Shown here: positions 45,453-56,335 of the stretch, piece after piece
Numbering within the stretch: position 1 is the stretch's first letter
Layout of the letters: every line of letters starts with the position of its first letter
NCBI GenBank assembly: GCA_024811115.1
Contig: JAKOGH010000051.1
Coordinates: 1 to 64,000, forward strand
Origin: Terana coerulea
Lineage: Eukaryota > Basidiomycota > Agaricomycetes > Polyporales > Phanerochaetaceae
DNA length: 64,000 bases
Reading direction: 5' to 3'
Notes under the pieces: generated by a model
Database searches by the model: none
What the model saw: only the letters and a program-made list of their open reading frames with translations
Told to the model about the DNA's origin: nothing
Position numbers and translations under genes: made by a program

Positions 45453-45999
45453 AGTATGTCGGTTTGCCAGATGAGTCAGGATGGGAGTGGTTTTCATATG
45501 CTACATAGGTTTTATACCTATTTCAAGTGTCAGAAGTTGGCGGTGGAATGTAGAGCTAATGTCCAGAAGCGCTCACCAGAGAAAGCAGCATCGGGACTGG
45601 GAACTATGGGTGGCGTTTCAAACGCCCTGTGAACCCGGGGTCCGATGCTTCCAGAGACGAACGCCGGACATGCGCACATGGAACTGGCAAGATTGCAGTG
45701 GTACTCGTTGCCGTCCCGCGCTGGACGGGCCTCAGGAGCACAGTGCTAACAGACCGCAGTGTTACAGCTTGCAAACGGCTGGTACGCCGTGATTGTCCTC
45801 GGCCGATGACCTCGACGCCTTCCAGGAAGGCATGCTTTAAATATGATGGGCCAACACAATGGTGTAGAAGCTACATTCACAATGGACAGAATGCCAATTA
45901 CTGCGATCAACTGGTTGAAGCAATCTGTAAACTGTCGGAGTGCTTGCCTTGTTGCAACGACCTCCTCTTTCCATCCGCAACGAAGAGCCACCGACGACA

Positions 46000-48308
46000 G
46001 GCCTCTTTTGCATGGTACTTCGCGCGAATCGATGCAGAGCGCGGAGTTGATCGTAACGTTGACCGTAGGGCTGGCTTGGCTTGAGCGAAAGAAGGCAGCC
46101 TTTCCCCGACTAAGTCGTGAGCTGCGTAGCTACGACTCTTGACCTACAAGCATGCGTCACATCAGAACGGGAACGGCGAAGAGGGAGATGTAGTTCTTGG
46201 AAAGCATACTAACTCTTCACGGGGTTAAAACAGCCAAAAGATCATATCGACAGTTACTCATAGCGTTGTGCGTAGCTGTTTAGGGACAAGCTGTGTGCAG
46301 GTGCAGGCTGCAGCGAAATATTCCCGATACCTTTAGGTTGAGGGTCTTACCGTACGATAGTTGATTAGGGCCCCGCGATCTTTGCAAGATCTGGCAAACA
46401 ACGTGGCATTTCGCGTGGCCCACACGTGGCTCCTTCGTTATTGTTCAGTTCCTTGCGGCAAAGTTGCGCGCCATCTTCATCGCGTCTCATTCCTCTTCTT
46501 ACTACGCCTGCTACGCCTTCAAGTTATGCTATGCATCTGCGAGGCCACTGCTTATGGGCCATGATTAATCTGTTCTCTCTGAGGATTTCAATCAGGAGGT
46601 TTAGTCCGTGAGGCAGGGCTACTGGTGCTCTAGAGCTGTGCATTGTTATCCCGGATGGCGTGGACTTATTGGCGGTACAGTATTGGGCCCTGCTGCATGA
46701 AATGCGGCCTTATAATTTTTAGATCTGCAGAACAACGAGGTGAAGGCAAGGGCAGAAGACGCGTTGCGTCTATTGCCGCCCGTCGTGCTCAAGCTCACTG
46801 AAGCCGAGATATATCCGAGCTTGACCTTCGTCCTGATCCACCATCCCACTCGTACGAAGCTGGCACGAGATGTGAAAGAACTCGCTGTATTGCTCATAAC
46901 CACGGCACAACACACGACTATTTTCAGTAACAGCACCAACGAATCGCAAGTACAAGATATCTAGGGCTTGACGAGGAGCCTTGCGCTCAGCATGCACTAG
47001 GAAGAGGTCGTAAGCGATGGGGCATAAGGAGAGTGGAAGGATTTGGTGCGTGTTTGTTTCCCATCTCGGCCAGTCGAAAGGCGCGAGTGGTACTCGTCCC
47101 GAGGGCCGCGAAGAGGCCAGCACCAGGACGAACATCACGACCATGTCCGCCCTCCCTCGGGACCTACCTGCTTGGCGAGCTCTTCTGCTCTCTTGCGGAG
47201 TCGCCGGGGGCCCAGCGGCGACGATGTCGGATGGAAGGAAACGCACGTACCTAGGCACCCTGTCCGCCCTCGAGCTTCCGATTGAGGAGAGTCTTCGCCT
47301 GTTGCGATAGGCCTCGCGTGGCCCCCCAGCGCGGAATCTGTCGTCGGGGTCTCCCTCTACGGGCACCACTGGGGCTGCGGGCGTACTCGAGGGTTGGTAG
47401 GTGCGGGTGAGTGTCGGGTATCGGGTATGGGGGAAAGGATGTGGGCGTGTCGGGCAGATGGGTAGGAGACCAGAGACCAGCAGAGGAGGGAAGCTAGACA
47501 AGAGTCGGTAGGGACTTGGAGCCCGCAAGGTGCGGTATATATACCGCTGAAGGAGGCTGACTGGTGCTGACCCATGTCACAGCGAACTGTGAGGCTGGCT
47601 GAAGCCACGCGAGCGGTGAACCACGCGCGTGGCTGACTCGTTTATTCTGAATAAACGAGAAAGTCACGCCCGTTGTCAGCCTCCATCCGTATATAAACCC
47701 CCTCGTTCTCGTCCTTTCCTCCCTCACTGCGCTTGACTAGTCTCCTCACCACGCTTGACTAGCTTCCCCGGTCTTCGCATCACCACCGTCCAGATGGCTG
47801 GAGGATGTCTGCAGGACACTGAGCAGCAACACTCCCGCAGGCGAAGACTACCGCCAACCCGCTCTCCACGGCAGCCGAAGATCCCCTTCATGCACTGTGA
47901 TACGCGCAGGCTGGCGTATGTGTTGGTTCTGCCCCAGTATCCGACAACCGGCATTATATATTTTTATATAATATTTTAAACTGGGGCAGGGCTACGCAAG
48001 GGCTCAGGTGAGCGCGCAGGGTGTACGCTCTGATTACTCGGTTCACAGATCTTTATGTCACCACCAGCACCAGATGACCACCACCAAGACAAGCGACCGA
48101 CACCGCAAGCAAGAGCGAGAGTACAAGACGCCGAACCTGGTGCTGGTGGTTCCGCAAGAGAGCAGAGGAGCTCGACGACGAGGTGAGTTCCCGAGGGAGG
48201 GCGGACGTCGGCGAGACGTCTGTCCTGGTGTGGCCTCTGCGTGGTCCTCGGGACCAGTACCACCCGGGTTTATCGGCTGACCGGGAGGGAAGCCAACCAG
48301 CACCTGAA
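46000..48308 (-). repeat. Inverted duplication B, right copy (of 24926-26900)
   Basis: Reverse-complement match to both head-to-head arms and the right flank of the 24.9-26.9 kb unit. In the arms, the predicted short peptides differ at only a few positions. The flank (46.0-46.97 kb) has an extra block of about 300 bp near 46.27-46.64. The palindrome GTTTATTCTGAATAAAC is at 47640-47656. The match ends at 48308, just after CAACCAGCACC. Confidence 0.75.
47640..47656. promoter_or_regulatory. 17-bp palindrome shared by head-to-head arms
   Basis: GTTTATTCTGAATAAAC has a TATA-like box on each side: ATATATACCGC to the left (minus strand) and GTATATAAACC to the right. A bidirectional promoter is a reasonable reading but is inferred. 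Confidence 0.55.
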
Positions 48309-49065
48309 TTCCTTTGTTCGCGCATGTTGCCACTGACTGTCTGCTAGCGTTGTTAGCTCCGAAAATACCAGCGAAGGTACGTTTAATGCCTATAATCTCC
48401 TTAGTATTGGGCTCACCGGCCGCTACAGCATTGGCTCGACTGTCTTGCGAGTGCACCTCATTCAATGCTGTCATCGGCATGGCTCCTATGGTAAGCACAT
48501 CCACCAGTCTTCGTCAACCACTGCTCACGGACGGGTGACTACGCGGAGGTCATTGGGCATTATGGACTGCCGAACTTCTTGATGGTCTCGTGGTCACAGA
48601 GCTGTTCTGGCTGTACTAGAGGATAGTATTTGGGCAGGCTGTAGTAGGCGTCCTTATAACGATACCAATATCTTTCAAAACGCATCCGTCGTTCAAGTGT
48701 GGCTGATACGAAGTGTCTGGTGTTTTTTGTGAGACAGATTTACGATCAATGCATCGACCTTGCAACGGATCCTGCTTACAGTAACTGACCCATGGGTGTA
48801 GTCTTATGATTCGCTTTCACGAAATTCGCTTGGGTGTGGCCAATTAGGGGTGTGGTGTGCTGTTCCTCGCAATAGCGAAGCTCACAGACCCGAGAGTAAT
48901 TCACAGCACCTCGCGGCCAGCCTTTCAGCATCGTCGGAATGACAGAACGAGTGAGGACGTATCTCCGTATGATGACACACCAATGCTGTCACACGGCTCG
49001 ATACATTATTCCGAGCATGTTGTAACACCATCTCTGGCTTTTCAACTTGTGGGACTATTGAGCGG
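48309..49065. other. Spacer, nothing recognised
   Basis: About 750 bp between the repeat and the F2 3' end. No domain or repeat was seen. Confidence 0.4.
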
Positions 49066-50257
49066 TTAATAGTCGTACAATTTATTGGCTGCAGGAAGCT
49101 GCGGATATGATACAGTGGCCACATGCAACTCAAAACTATCGGCTGGTAGGGGCCTACTTTCATAACGGAACACATAGGACTGGCAATGGTCCGAGTGCGA
49201 CCAATACGAGAGTCCTACCCATTTCCTACGTATGCTTCGTCAGTTGTACGACCAAAAGAGTTGCTATGGGCGTTACGTACACTACTTGGAACCAATCTGC
49301 TTTCGTTGTAATAGTGCTCAAGACGTTCTCGATTTGCCATTCGTCGGGGAAGACAGGCTCGCCGTCAAGGACGCCGTTCATGTCCATCAGCCAAGTGCGC
49401 AACTCGACGGTCGCAACGGTCTTCCCAAGCCTATAACAATGATCAGTATCCAATGTGTCAATGATAATCAAGGTACGCACACGGAAGCCACGGCTTTTGC
49501 TACGCTCAAAACAGTGACACCCTGAGGACCATATACCCAATCGTCCACGTCATGAGAGATGACGTCTATAGTTGGACAGGGTGGGAAGGTGGCGAAAGAC
49601 CGTGCGGCAATAGGATGATCGAATAGAGTATCCGTGGGGGGTGTTTGGCGTATGTCTTGCATGGGCGGCCGCAAGTACGGAATATGGAATAGATTGTTTT
49701 CATGGATTGTCCTTGAAAATGCTATATGGCGGAAGAGCGAATCGTTTGCCATCTCTGCACTGATGATGTCTTCGATTTGCATCCCTTCCTCGCAGGGAAT
49801 AACGTAGGGGAAGTCCCATTGGGGTTTATCAATCGCGGCCTGATGCATGAGCTTGGCTAACAAGAATTTCAGAGTGTTGTCCGAAGTGACTACAATATGA
49901 TGCATGATACGTACCGTTCTCCATAAGGCGTTCCCTGCCACACGCCGGATGGGTGCAGACACAAGCGTGAGCGGCGCATTCGAATGCAATGCTCCGCCAG
50001 CTCTCCTGAGTGAAACCTTCACTTCTCCTGTCTGTACATCCCATCCCACTCGCACAACACACCCTCTGCCACAGGCGCACCGCATTGTCTGCGGCTGCGT
50101 CGTAAAAGGCAGCGGTACGGGCGCTGAGTTGGTAGAAGGAGGTGTGTCCGAGCAGGTCGTCTCCGAGTTCGTTGCGGACCATTCGGAGCAGCTCGTTGGG
50201 AAGCCTATCCAGTAATCCTAGAGACTGCGCCTTGTTTGGAGCAACGAGGGCCGTCAT
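49066..50257 (-). CDS. F-box-like protein, family member F2
   Basis: The start at 50257 gives MTALVAPNKAQSLGLLDRLP, followed by NELLRMVRNELGDDLLGHTS and FYQLSARTAAFYD. WQRVCCASGMG, WRSIAFECAAHACVC and THPACGRERLMENG precede intron 1. The next exon carries EEGMQIEDIISAEM, LFRHIAFSRT, IPYLRPPMQDIRQTPP and DHPIAARSFATFPP. Then comes VELRTWLMDMNGVLDGEPVF and PDEWQIENV, and the last exon KWVGLSYWSHSDHCQSYVFR with ESRPLPADSF, ending at 49066. Splicing keeps the frame, so F2 looks intact. It has the same exon plan as F1 and F3-F6. An upstream in-frame extension lacks family similarity, so the Met at 50257 was chosen. Confidence 0.75.
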
Positions 50258-50679
50258 CGTGAGCAAAGGCCGTGGCGACCAGATAGGGGGTGGGATGAAA
50301 AGGAGACGAGAGAGCCTGCAGAAAATTCTGCGCGACTGGCAGGCGCCCATCACGGCAAAGTTCGCGTCGCGCATTCGGATCCCGGTGGTGCCTGCTCCTA
50401 CTCCCAATTTCAGCAGCCCACCGGAGCATATGTGTGAGCTATATACGACGAGGTGAGAGTGGCGCAAAAAATGTTGTACAGCAAGACATTCACAGGAGGC
50501 TTAATATCCCACAATATATTGAGGATAGTAATACTCAGAGAGGGTTGACAGGGGAGGATTAAACTAGCCAGGAACTTTCACGCAGCAGAGTCAGTCAACA
50601 TATTTACGTACAACCTAGTGTAGCTTACGAATTCCATGCTTGGTCCATGGAAGAGATGGCCAGACGAACAAGCGAAGGT

Positions 50680-51796
50680 TTAATGCCCAAGAAGTTCATC
50701 AGGGTCCTCGGGAAGGGGACGGGCCTCGAAACGGAAGCAGAACATCCGCCCCCACTCATCATGATGCTCTGTGAGCTCTAGCCCCGTCCACTTGCTGATG
50801 TCCCCGAGAATTTGTCAATTTTCTGGCATCTCTGATTTGAGTAAAGGACGCACACTACTTGAAACCAGTCATGAACGGTCTGCACGGAACTGAACATCTG
50901 TTCGAAGGTCCAGGACTTGGGAAAGATCTTGTCGTTGTCCTCGACTGTAGGGAACCACTCCACAATTTCGTACACGGGAGGGCATCTTCGGAGGCTAACT
51001 CATGGTGGTCTCAGTAGAAGTTTCTGGCGTAAAAGGCGGACCACAGACCTTGGAGCAACGGCAGCTACCACGTCGCCGACCGTGACACCAACAGCATTAT
51101 TGGCATCAGGCAGATCCAGTATGGTCCCAAGACACATCTGATTGATAGGCGGGAACGTCGTGAAAGACCTCCATGCGATTGGATGGTCCTGTAAACCTTC
51201 CTGGGGAGGGGTTTGCCGCAGATCTTGGTCCACTGGCCGAAGATATGCTGAGCTGTTGGCGTTGCAGAGCGGGTAGGTCCCTTTGTGAGTAAAGCCGATG
51301 TGTTCAAAGACAGTGCTTATGGAAAGCAGTTTGATATGAACCTGGCCATGGTCGACTATGTTCGGGAACGCCCAGTTCTTACGCTTGCGAATAGCGCATT
51401 GTATCTCCGCCACCTAGAACGGTAGAATTAAAACAATTAGTGAGAAAGTGGATCCACTGATGTGTATAAGCTGCCATTCACGATTTTCCTCGAGACGCGC
51501 TTTCCCGCAAGCCGGATGCGTACACTCCCAAGCATGCCTCGCGCACTGCAGCGCTACACCTCGCCACTCATGCTCATGCTCCATATCGTCGTCGTAGGGA
51601 CCCGGACTGCCTATTCCATGCATGCAACACAACTCCTGCCACCAGTCGCTGTCTTCTAACGCGTATAGCGCAGCCGTGCGAGAATACAGGTCGTGGAAGC
51701 AAGCGTGGCCTAGGATGTCGTGTTTGTCGATGGAATCCTTGATCATGGCGAGCAGCTCATTTGGTAGGCGATCAAAAAGTTATTTGGCTGGCCCAT
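50680..51796 (-). CDS. F-box-like protein, family member F3
   Basis: The Met at 51796 gives MGQPNN. The frame then has to shift by one base at a T5 run (about 51774-51780) to reach LFDRLPNELLAMIKDSIDKH, then DILGHACFHDLYSRTAALYA. Next are WWQELCCMHGIG, WRGVALQCARHAWECTH and PACGKARLEEN. The second exon has VAEIQCAIRKRKNWAFPNIV, VFEHIGFTHKG, AYLRPVDQDLRQTPP and DHPIAWRSFTTFPP. Then IFPKSWTFEQMFSSVQTVHD and the last exon WTGLELTEHHDEWGRMFCFR with EARPLPEDPDE, ending at 50680. It is a neighbour of F2 on the same strand, so the two probably arose by tandem duplication long ago. Confidence 0.72.
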
Positions 51797-52841
51797 CTTC
51801 GTGGTCGACCTGTGCGCAGACGTGAGTGAAGGTGGTGGATGAGGACCATGGTCGAGGTCGCGGTGGGTTTCAGTGAGACCCGAAGAGCGCCTACCGGAGT
51901 CTTTGGTCTGTCGAGCGCTTTAACACCGTGTGAACTTTCTCGGACCCGTCACCCTCTCCCCAACGACGAAGGTACAGTACAAGTAAGTGTCAAGCAGTAG
52001 GGAAAATACTGATAGGAATAGATATTGCAGTGGTATAAATTATGTGTGCAGACGTATGCATCGTTCAATTTTCCTCATTCGTGGCAAATAGAGGATTTAA
52101 GTCTTCGAGAATCCAGTATTTGCCACGAGTTGAGAACACTCTGGAGTCCTTGCAGACCTGCAGGTTGACACACGGTGAGCATTACACCAGCCAAATCTCG
52201 TAATTTTTGAATAGCTTTCTATCTTTGCAACACTTGCTGTTATCACCGGCTGCATTGCTCCGCCAGTTGCCCATTACTGCAAAGCAAGCTTGGTCGAAAC
52301 ATGGTGTAGTTGCAAGAAGAAAGCCCTTGTGGAAAGTTGGCAATAAATCTTCTGACGGTTCGGCTCGACGAACAAGTCCGACGCTGCGGTCAGCTGACGG
52401 TGTTGCGTTTGAGCAAGGTTGCGATCTGCACTGCCTCGTCCGGTGGGCTGGCACAGTTCGTGAACTGCGATCATCCGCAAATTCGGATGTCCTATTGCGC
52501 CCCATAGTTCTTTCGCTTTCCCCTGGACCGAAGGTGCTGTATCAAACGTACGGATATATAAGTCCCTTCGTTCGGACATCATCGGACTGCTCAGTAACAG
52601 TAGGGCAGCACGAATGCCGTTGGGCCGACCGCATACCCTCGCTGCAGAGTACGATGAAACTCCATCTCGTGCTTCATGAATATCTTGATGTTGTTTGAAG
52701 GTGAGCTACTACCAACAAAGTCGCGCATGTATCACTGAAAAAGTATCCTGCAGTAGGTATAAATGGCGTGGAATGTGCCCGGTTCGTCAATCCGTACCCC
52801 CTTCAAACTCCTTTTTGCTTCTTCAATCATATCCAGAAAAC
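51797..52841. other. Spacer, nothing recognised
   Basis: About 1 kb between the divergent F3 and glycopeptide copy 4. A plus frame 52207-52698 is open but has no domain and atypical composition. CAGTAGGTATAAATGG near 52752 is a TATA box for the glycopeptide gene. Confidence 0.45.
52753..52765 (+). promoter_or_regulatory. TATA box of glycopeptide copy 4
   Basis: GGTATAAATGG lies about 85 bp upstream of the ATG at 52842. Confidence 0.6.
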
Positions 52842-53719
52842 ATGCTTAGTCTCCGCTTCTACTCTGCGCTGGTCGCCGTCCTCGTTATGCTGCTCCAAGT
52901 GCGTGCCGAGACGCATACTGTCACGTTTGCCAACCAGTAAGTGGGACTGTCTTATGTTCGGAATTTGGGCCTAAACAAGCATTTCCTCGATACCAGTTGC
53001 GGGCATGGAACGGTACGTCTCTTTCTTGCCTAAATGAGTGACTTTCTGAAGTCCCGCGCGTGCGTGTAGCCCATGCTCTTGGCCAACGGCAAAACTCTGT
53101 CTACGGGCCGTGCATACACCTCCAACGGACCTCTTGTTGCCGCTATCGCGTACGCCATCGCTCTATTCGTCAACTTGACACTGACTTACATGAGTGCAGT
53201 TTCCTGCAGACTGGACACTGCGGGGCGAACGGAGAAGGCTGCACCCTTCTGGAGACGACGCTGCAGAATCCCACCGCGCCGGGCAGTGGCTCCAGCACGG
53301 ACATCTCTCTGATACCTCCGTACGTGCTATACGTCTTCTTCTCCGAATGTTACGGCAATTAAACGCAATGCAGACATGCTTTCTCTGTTCCTACAGGATT
53401 TGCGTACGTCCAGGTCCTATCCCCTCACGCCGGTCGCAACTGCACTGACCAACTTGTTCTCGCAGATATTCGGGAGGCTGTATGGGTGCCGGTACCAACT
53501 GTGCGCGATCTTCTCCAATCCCCCAATATCTGCGCTAAATATTCTCGCCTCGTGCTAGGTCCCGCCGCAGGCTGTCGAACTGCTTTCTACAAGCCTGACG
53601 ATACCACAGTGCAAGTGGCCTGCCAGAGCAACAACGTAGGGCCCAAATTACTATGCGTGCTCCTACCGTAGATGCTAATGTTTCTGCAGATCAATCTCGT
53701 CATTGCGTTCTGTAAATGA
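52842..53719 (+). CDS. Secreted 'glycopeptide'-type small protein, copy 4
   Basis: It starts MLSLRFYSALVAVLVMLLQ, a signal peptide, then VRAETHTVTFAN. Splicing as in the other copies gives CGHGTP, MLLANGKTLSTGRAYTSN, GPLVAAIA, FLQTGHCGANGEGCTLLETT, APGSGSSTDISLIPP, SGGCMGAGTNCA, DDTTVQVACQSNN and the end NLVIAFCK (stop 53717-53719). The middle exon after SLIPP is less clear than in copy 2. All other joins keep the frame. It is isolated from the 7-16 kb cluster by about 37 kb but is closest in sequence to copy 2. Confidence 0.8.
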
Positions 53720-54121
53720 GGTTCCGAATGTCCGTAGAGCGGCCTACATTCGTGCACGGTCGCGTCGTTGGATTTGAGCCGCTTGACCGAGTCTGCAGTC
53801 TTATCGTACTCGGGCTTAACATACGCACTCCGTCATTATGACCTTATTGGGCATTAATTTATTTCCCCTTTATTGACTCTCAAAGCAAGCGACACCTGGG
53901 GAACAGGACAGAACCGCGTACTTGCGAAAGGTCAGAAAGTTTCCGATGAATTATCCGTCGAGTTCGTGCGATTGGTTCGTCATTTGCCCACGTAAATATT
54001 TCTACCAAGGGTATAATCCAACTGTACGTTGTGGAGGGTCAGAGTAACCATCGGCGTCATGCATTACTTTACTCTTTGCACGAGTCTACCCCTCTAACCG
54101 ATGAGTTCTACGCCAGCGAAA
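53720..54121. other. Spacer, nothing recognised
   Basis: About 400 bp between convergent genes. No signal seen. Confidence 0.5.
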
Positions 54122-54615
54122 TCATCCTCTACCTGTTCCCGACAGCACCTTGAACCTTCCCTGACTCGCTAGTTGTACTGCAGTCGGCTTCGATGTCGTT
54201 ATAGCAGGGGTGGCTAGCGGCACAGCGGCTGGGATGTTCTGAGCTGCTTGCGCGGGGGTTTCTTCCTGTGCTGATAGCGCAGTAAACGCAGGTACTGGAG
54301 GGACATCTGTTACTGCAGCGAACATGTGCTGACGATTCTTGGAACCCGCTCTCTAAGCGTTGCGGTTATTAGAAAACGATCCTCAACATGGATGAAGTAA
54401 TCGCCACTCACCAAGGTCAAAATCAACAACGAAGCTCCAGGTACGGGCACTGTTGAAAGCGGAGCCGGAAATGCGCTCGCTTTTGTTTCTAGTCGCTCCA
54501 CTTCAGCCGTCTGGGTTATAATTGGGGCGGAGAACGGGCTCATAGGCGCGGGAGCGGCGAAGACTATAGGGGTCACCATGATGAGAAAGAGGTAGATGAT
54601 GATGGTGAGATACAT
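54122..54615 (-). CDS. Small secreted Ala/Pro/Thr-rich protein, unknown
   Basis: The start at 54615 gives a strong signal peptide MYLTIIIYLFLIMVTPIVFA, followed by APAPMSPFSAPIITQ. The frame stays open into a GTGAGT donor after ASLLILTL. An acceptor about 90 nt on leads to MFAAVTDVPPVPAFTALSAQ, then TPAQAAQNIPAAVPLATPAI and stop at 54122. The spliced product is about 135 residues, without cysteines and rich in Ala, Pro, Thr and Val. No family is recognised. The signal peptide and the clean intron support a real gene. A first-exon-only reading is also possible. Confidence 0.55.
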
Positions 54616-55439
54616 CGTAGACGTGTAGCCGAGAAGAGTAAGGGCGAAAGCGTCTATGAGTTTCGCTGCGACTCATGGCCTTTATTGCTGTCCGCGCAGC
54701 GATACTTACCCCTATTTGTCTGCATTCAGGGGTACCTCAGGGGTATAGGAGCTAGGAGACTTTTGTTTCGTGCCTGGGAACCATATATATGCATAACCCA
54801 ATTTATCCAACTGGAACAACACTACGATTAAAAGGCACACTTTTCAAGATAGGAGAGGAGTCGAGACTGCCGGGTGTAATCGGCACACAGAACGATCGCA
54901 CGTCCAGGCCCATGCGAGGCATTTGCTTGCGTGAACTGACAATACATATTACGCTCAAAATTAGAAGCTACATGCAGCTGGAATCGGTGAGATGGCTTTG
55001 GCTGGTGGTGGACCGTGGTAGGGTGTAAAGCAGCATTGCCCGTCCAAGCGCCGGGCCTTGACCGGTATTTGGTTGTGTTAGGATCAGAAGCATTTGCACA
55101 ACATGACCAAACAAAGCTGCGGCTGGCTGAGCCCTCGACGCAACCCCGACGCCTCGATGCCTTGAGACCTCTTGGGAAGCATCCCCGAGAACCTGCGCAG
55201 ATTATACACAGGAGCTCTGTGCTCTACGGCGTTAAAAGCTTCGAACTGTGTTCTCGGTGACATACATGCTTTGGCGTGTTCTCAGATCCTTGCTGCTGTC
55301 AAGCATATCGCAGTGTATCCATGTTGTAAGTTCCTTGCTATTTCTCTATGCTATATTTTTGTAATTCTGAATTAGCTTTCACAGCTACACATTTTGCTAC
55401 ACGAAAATTTGTCTTGCTTAGATCATTTAGTTCTCATCG
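54616..55439. other. Spacer with one recurring short block
   Basis: No gene recognised. GGATCAGAAGCATTTGCACA at 55080-55099 and its surroundings resemble 58608-58650. Confidence 0.4.
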
Positions 55440-56335
55440 CTACGCCAGGGTGGCCCTGATCTCGTTGATTCTCTTGATCGAATCCCTTCCGCCCATCTTC
55501 TCGTGCCACCTGTTGGTATATATGCGAATAATGTTCATGGGTAAAACGACTCAGAGAGGTCTGACGGGAACGTACGCAGCGGTGGCAGGGAACTCGGCGG
55601 CGAAGTCAAAGTTCGGGATCCAGCGGGGGATGGCCATGTTCCATCTGCGGAAAAGTAAGCACTCCCTTTTCGTAAGCTTTCGAGAACCCGGGCCGTAACG
55701 TACGGAAAGAAGGAAAGATCCGCGACGGTCGGCTTCCCCCCAACGAGCCATTCCTGCTTGGACAGCACGCTCTCAAGGACGCCCAGGACCCGCTTAACCT
55801 CGTTGCGGTACCTCTCCTGCGCGCTCGGGAGCTGCTCGCTGTGGTACTTGGTGAACCACCCGGCCTGACCCCAGTAGGGGCCTTGTCCGGACGCCTGGAA
55901 GAACAACCACTGCAGCTGCTGATACTTCTCGTCGGCGCCCGCCACAGAAACCTTGGTGATCGGGGTCGTACTTCTCGACGAGGTACAGCAGGATGGCGTC
56001 GGACTCCCTGGTGCAAGGTTCGTCATCTACATGATATGTGCGGCGGAAAGCTGGCATACCATAGAACAAGGTCATTGTTCTTGTGATCGATGATCGTCGG
56101 GATGCGGCCGTTCGGGTTGTACTTGGTGTGCTCTGGCGCTTTGTGCTCGCCCTTTTGGAAGTCGAGGTAAATGGACTCGTATGTCAAGCCCAGCTCCTCG
56201 AAGACAACTGCAACTTTCCTGCGGGGTTGAGGCATACATTAGATGAACGACGTGTGGGTCCAACTGGCGCAACACCTACCAGCCGTTCGGGCCGCCTCTG
56301 TGAGTGAAAAACGTGAACTGCTTGCCGTGCGACAT
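55440..56335 (-). CDS. Ure2p-type glutathione S-transferase (one indel)
   Basis: The start at 56335 gives MSHGKQFTFFTHRGGPNGW, the N-terminal thioredoxin-fold start of Ure2-like GSTs. The next exon has KVAVVFEELGLTYESIYLDF and EHTKYNPNGRIPTIIDHKN. Then come ESDAILLYLVEKYDPDH and, one frame over, KVSVAGADEKYQQLQWLFFQ, ASGQGPYWGQAGWF, SVLSKQEWLVGGKPTVADLS and FFP. After two introns, WNMAIPRWIPNFDFAAEFPA and the last exon WHEKMGGRDSIKRINEIRAT end at 55440. The ESDAI and NPNGRIP glutathione-site motifs are present. One extra C at about 55955-55957 breaks the frame after YDPDH. Such enzymes conjugate or reduce with glutathione in the cytosol during detoxification. The short last exon was found only by continuing past a false stop. 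Confidence 0.82.

Larger units (their letters stand above)
43460..45795 (-). repeat. Large inverted duplication A, right copy
   Basis: Reverse-complement match to about 23170-25590, with the same order: upstream region, CAP gene, 3' region, L-type repeat. About 18 kb separate the two arms. Confidence 0.75.

Noticed and set aside
52207..52698. 163-codon plus-strand open frame upstream of glycopeptide copy 4
   Set aside because: No domain, no signal peptide, composition like noncoding DNA, and it overlaps the promoter region of the glycopeptide gene.
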